The position numbers were made by a program, and so were the translations under genes. Shown piece by piece: positions 14,039 to 17,087 of a stretch of DNA of 17,087 bases. Below the pieces are notes generated by a model that was not told the origin of the DNA, made no database searches, and saw only the letters and a program-made list of their open reading frames with translations. The DNA lies in contig JAVBKP010000127.1 in assembly GCA_031553975.1 (NCBI GenBank), positions 1 to 17,087 of the forward strand, read 5' to 3'. Within the stretch, counting starts at the first letter, position 1; each line of letters opens with the position of its first letter. Source of the stretch: JAVBKP01 sp031553975. Its GTDB lineage: Bacteria; Bacillota; Clostridia; Peptostreptococcales; Anaerovoracaceae.

Positions 14039-15910
14039 ATGGGAAAAGTAATAGGAATTGATTTAGGTACGACAAACTCTTGCGTATCAGTATTAGAAGG
14101 TGGAGAGCCAGTAGTTATTACCAACGCAGAAGGAAATAGAACAACACCATCTGTAGTAGGATTTGCCAAAAACGGCGAGAGACTAGTAGGGGAGACTGCC
14201 AAAAGACAAGCGGTAACAAACCCAGATAGAACAATAGCTTCTATCAAAAGACATATGGGAACAGAACATAAAGTAGAAATTGACGGAAAGCAATATACCC
14301 CACAAGACATTTCTGCTATGACACTGGCAAAACTAAAAGCAGACGCTGAGGCGTACTTAGGGCAAAAGGTGACAGAAGCTGTTATCACAGTGCCTGCTTA
14401 CTTCACTGACAGCCAAAAACAGGCCACAAAGGATGCTGGTAAAATCGCTGGACTCGATGTAAAGAGAATCATCAACGAGCCAACAGCAGCAGCTCTCGCC
14501 TATGGTATGGACAAAGAGACAGACCACCACAAAATCTTAGTATATGACCTAGGAGGCGGAACTTTTGACGTATCTGTACTAGAACTAGGGGATGGGGTAT
14601 TTGAAGTACTAGCAACCAGCGGAGACAACCACCTTGGTGGAGACGATTTTGACCAAGCACTATTAGACTTTATGGCAGATGCATTTGCTAAAGAAAACGG
14701 CGTGGATCTAAGAAAAGATAAAATGGCCCTTCAAAGATTAAGAGAAGCAGCAGAAAAAGCGAAAAAAGAGCTTTCTTCCGCACAAACAACCAATGTGAAT
14801 CTACCGTTTATCTCTGTGAACGCAGATGGACCAGTTCATATGAACATGGACATCACAAGAGCCAAGTTCGACCAGCTTACATCAACCTTAGTAGACAAGA
14901 CAATTGTGCCAATGAAAAAAGCAATGTCAGATGCTGGCGTATCCAACAGTGATATTGCCAAGGTAATATTGGTTGGGGGATCTACAAGAATACCGGCAGT
15001 ACAAGAGGCTGTTAAAAAAATCACAGGAAAAGAGCCATTCAAAGGTGTTAACCCAGACGAGTGCGTAGCCATTGGAGCTGCTATACAAGCAGGCGTATTG
15101 ACAGGAGAGGTAAAAGACGTTCTACTATTAGACGTAACACCACTTTCACTTGGTATCGAAACCCTCGGAGGCGTATTCACAAGACTGATTGAGAGAAATA
15201 CAACCATTCCTACTAAAAAAAGTCAAGTGTTCTCAACAGCAGCTGATGGACAAAACGCAGTAGATATCCACGTATTACAAGGTGAGCGTGAGATGGTGGC
15301 TGGCAATATTACTCTTGGAAGATTCCAATTGACAGGAATTCCTCCAGCACCACGTGGCGTTCCTCAGATTGAAGTTACCTTTGATATCGACGCCAACGGC
15401 ATCGTCAACGTAAGTGCAAAAGACTTAGGCACAGGCAAAGACCAAAGGATTACAATTGCTTCTTCTGATAAGTTATCTGATGAAGAGATTAAGAAAAAAG
15501 TAGCGGAAGCGCAACAGTACGCTGAAGAAGACAAAAAACGTAAAGAAGAAGTGGAAGTTAGAAATACAGCAGAAAACTTAGTATACAATACGGAAAAAAC
15601 CCTTGGTGAAATTGGCGACAAAGTAGACGCAGCAGAGAAAGAGAAAATCGAAGCGGCCAAAGAAGCACTCAAAACAGCTTTAGAAGCCAACAATGTAGAC
15701 GATATCAAAGCAAAGACAGACGCTCTTACACAAGATTTCTATGCATTGTCTTCTAAGCTATATGAAACAGCCCAAGCAGCAGGCGCCAATCCAGAAGATA
15801 TGGGCGGATTTGATCCAAGTCAGTTCACAGGCGGAGCAGGTAGCGAAAAACCAGCTGATGATGGCGTAGTAGATGCAGACTTTGAAGTTGTAGACGAAGA
15901 AAAGAAATAA
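14039..15910 (+). CDS. dnaK: Hsp70 chaperone DnaK
   Basis: 623 residues, ATG with AAAGGAGAAG upstream. The ATPase domain shows GIDLGTTNSCV, VPAYFTDSQKQATKDAG, NEPTAAALAYG, YDLGGGTFDVSVLE and LVGGSTRIPAV. The linker and substrate-binding domain follow (DVLLLDVTPLSLGIETLGG), and then a helical lid with a Gly/acid-rich tail ending in VVDADFEVVDEEKK. The length is that of Gram-positive DnaK, lacking the segment of about 24 residues present in the ATPase domain of proteobacterial DnaK. It folds and refolds proteins with DnaJ and GrpE, encoded on either side. It has no oddities. Confidence 0.98.
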   Translation: MGKVIGIDLGTTNSCVSVLEGGEPVVITNAEGNRTTPSVVGFAKNGERLVGETAKRQAVTNPDRTIASIKRHMGTEHKVEIDGKQYTPQDISAMTLAKLKADAEAYLGQKVTEAVITVPAYFTDSQKQATKDAGKIAGLDVKRIINEPTAAALAYGMDKETDHHKILVYDLGGGTFDVSVLELGDGVFEVLATSGDNHLGGDDFDQALLDFMADAFAKENGVDLRKDKMALQRLREAAEKAKKELSSAQTTNVNLPFISVNADGPVHMNMDITRAKFDQLTSTLVDKTIVPMKKAMSDAGVSNSDIAKVILVGGSTRIPAVQEAVKKITGKEPFKGVNPDECVAIGAAIQAGVLTGEVKDVLLLDVTPLSLGIETLGGVFTRLIERNTTIPTKKSQVFSTAADGQNAVDIHVLQGEREMVAGNITLGRFQLTGIPPAPRGVPQIEVTFDIDANGIVNVSAKDLGTGKDQRITIASSDKLSDEEIKKKVAEAQQYAEEDKKRKEEVEVRNTAENLVYNTEKTLGEIGDKVDAAEKEKIEAAKEALKTALEANNVDDIKAKTDALTQDFYALSSKLYETAQAAGANPEDMGGFDPSQFTGGAGSEKPADDGVVDADFEVVDEEKK

Positions 15911-15920
15911 GGGGTATAGC

Positions 15921-17048
15921 GTGGCAGAAAAACGTGATTATTATGAAGTCCTAGGGATTGCTAAAGGGGCTAGTGATGCAGATATAAAGAAAGCCTTTAG
16001 ACAAAAGGCGATGCAATACCATCCTGACAAAAACTCTGGGGATAAAGAGGCAGAAGACAAATTCAAAGAGGTGAATGAAGCCTACGAGATTCTATCTGAC
16101 TCCACTAAAAAAGACAAATACGATCGCTTTGGCCACGCTGGTGTAGATCCTAACGCAGGCTTTGGAGGCGGTGGCTTCGGCGGGGCAGGCGGATTTGGTG
16201 GATTTGAAGATATTTTTGGGGATATATTAGGGGGCATGTTTGGAGGCGGCAGTAGTAGACGCAGAAACGGACCGACAAAGGGACGGGACGTACAACAAGC
16301 TGTTACTATTACATTTGAAGAAGCTGCCTTTGGAACAAAAAAAGAAATTCAGATAACGAAGCAGGTAAAGTGCGAAACATGTCATGGTAGCGGCGCTGCC
16401 GAGGGAAGCAACAAAGTTACATGTGATAAGTGTGGCGGAAGCGGGGAAGTCAGGGTTAGTCAAAGAACGCCATTTGGCAATTTTGTCAATGTTCAACCTT
16501 GCGATAAATGCGGAGGTAAGGGGCAAACTGTTGAAAAACCTTGTTATGCTTGTCATGGAGAAGGCAAGATTCGCAAAACCATTAAGTTATCTGTAGAAAT
16601 TCCGGCTGGTGTAGACAACGACTCAGTCATCTCACTTAGGGGGCAAGGGGAGCCTGGGACCAATGGAGGGCCTAATGGAGACTTGTTTGTAGTCATTCGT
16701 GTTACACCACATAAAGAATTTAAACGTCAGGATATTGATTTGCAGCTTGATGTAAAGATTAATTTTGCACAAGCTACACTAGGGGACAAAATCAATGTAC
16801 CTACGTTAAAAGAAACAGTGTCCTATGAGGTGCCAGCAGGTACACAATCAGGCACGGTATTTAGACTAAAGGGAAAAGGGATACAAAGTGTCCACGGACA
16901 CAAGGTGGGAGACCTCTATGTTAAGATTATCGTAGAGATTCCTACAAAACTAACAGCCGATCAAAAAAAGCTAATAGAAGAGCTAGGAGAGAGCTTCCAA
17001 GGGAAAACACCAACTGGAGGCAAGAAGAAAAAAGGCATCTTTAGCTAA
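15921..17048 (+). CDS. dnaJ: Hsp40 co-chaperone DnaJ
   Basis: 375 residues, GTG start 10 bases after the dnaK stop, with AAGGGG just upstream. J domain with HPD (34-36), Gly/Phe-rich linker (about 77-110), four CxxCxGxG zinc motifs (Cys151/154, 168/171, 194/197, 208/211), and the two-part C-terminal substrate-binding region with 'VEIPAGVDNDSVISLRGQGEPG' and a lysine-rich tail (GGKKKKGIFS). It delivers unfolded proteins to DnaK and stimulates its ATPase. It closes the classical hrcA-grpE-dnaK-dnaJ operon; no terminator is seen in the 39 bases that remain. Confidence 0.98.
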   Translation: MAEKRDYYEVLGIAKGASDADIKKAFRQKAMQYHPDKNSGDKEAEDKFKEVNEAYEILSDSTKKDKYDRFGHAGVDPNAGFGGGGFGGAGGFGGFEDIFGDILGGMFGGGSSRRRNGPTKGRDVQQAVTITFEEAAFGTKKEIQITKQVKCETCHGSGAAEGSNKVTCDKCGGSGEVRVSQRTPFGNFVNVQPCDKCGGKGQTVEKPCYACHGEGKIRKTIKLSVEIPAGVDNDSVISLRGQGEPGTNGGPNGDLFVVIRVTPHKEFKRQDIDLQLDVKINFAQATLGDKINVPTLKETVSYEVPAGTQSGTVFRLKGKGIQSVHGHKVGDLYVKIIVEIPTKLTADQKKLIEELGESFQGKTPTGGKKKKGIFS

Positions 17049-17087
17049 ACATAACAAACATGAAAAAGGGGACGGTTCTAAATGACA
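17049..17087 (+). other. Window end, GGGGACGGTTCT-type repeat start
   Basis: The last bases contain AAAAAGGGGACGGTTCT (17064-17080). From memory, this motif resembles the ends of dispersed REP-like elements and small transposons seen in many Clostridia. A single copy at a window edge cannot prove it. An ATG at 17083 might open the next gene, but too little is visible. Confidence 0.3.

Overview
The window looks like chromosomal DNA of a low-GC Gram-positive bacterium of the class Clostridia, probably near Lachnospirales. Reasons: AT-rich codon use, strong AGGAGG/AAAGGGGG ribosome binding sites, sigma-A-type promoters, a CIRCE-controlled hrcA-grpE-dnaK-dnaJ operon, and Firmicutes housekeeping genes (ywbE, ylmH). 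The lineage is inferred from style and gene content, not from a search.

Region 1 (1-2329, + strand) is the 3' end of an extracellular contractile injection system (eCIS, the Afp/PVC family of phage-tail-like particles). It holds a 5'-truncated Pvc16-type (DUF4255) protein, a beta-rich unknown, a DUF4280 PAAR-like spike-tip protein, an unrecognised 126-residue candidate cargo protein, and a short DUF4157 protein with an HELGH motif. Starts and stops overlap or nearly touch through the first three genes. Region 2 (2330-3683, +) holds two paralogous genes for coiled-coil proteins on either side of ywbE. Each has its own copy of a promoter-plus-hairpin leader, and the two hairpins differ by a compensatory base-pair change. 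Region 3 (3719-6241, - strand) is a two-gene operon for the Pvc15-type tandem AAA+ ATPase of the eCIS and a small protein-kinase-fold protein. Its promoter is partly built from the end of an array of three 70-bp repeats (6224-6433).

Region 4 (6434-7822, +) begins with a perfect AT-rich 14-bp inverted repeat. It continues with a permuted-papain-like (YiiX-type) protein whose reading frame runs 134 bp into ylmH, an S4 RNA-binding ribosome-associated protein. Region 5 (7829-11695, -) is one gene for a 1288-residue hybrid sensor histidine kinase with two different predicted periplasmic-binding-protein-like sensors in series, a PAS-like region, a kinase core and two receiver domains. Region 6 (11828-17048, +) is a YfcE-type phosphodiesterase followed by the heat-shock operon hrcA-grpE-dnaK-dnaJ with a perfect CIRCE operator.

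The most unusual material is the eCIS-linked segment: the unknown cargo candidate, the short DUF4157 protein, the duplicated leader hairpins, the ATPase-kinase pairing, and the 70-bp repeats that double as promoter parts. The chaperone operon is ordinary and well supported.
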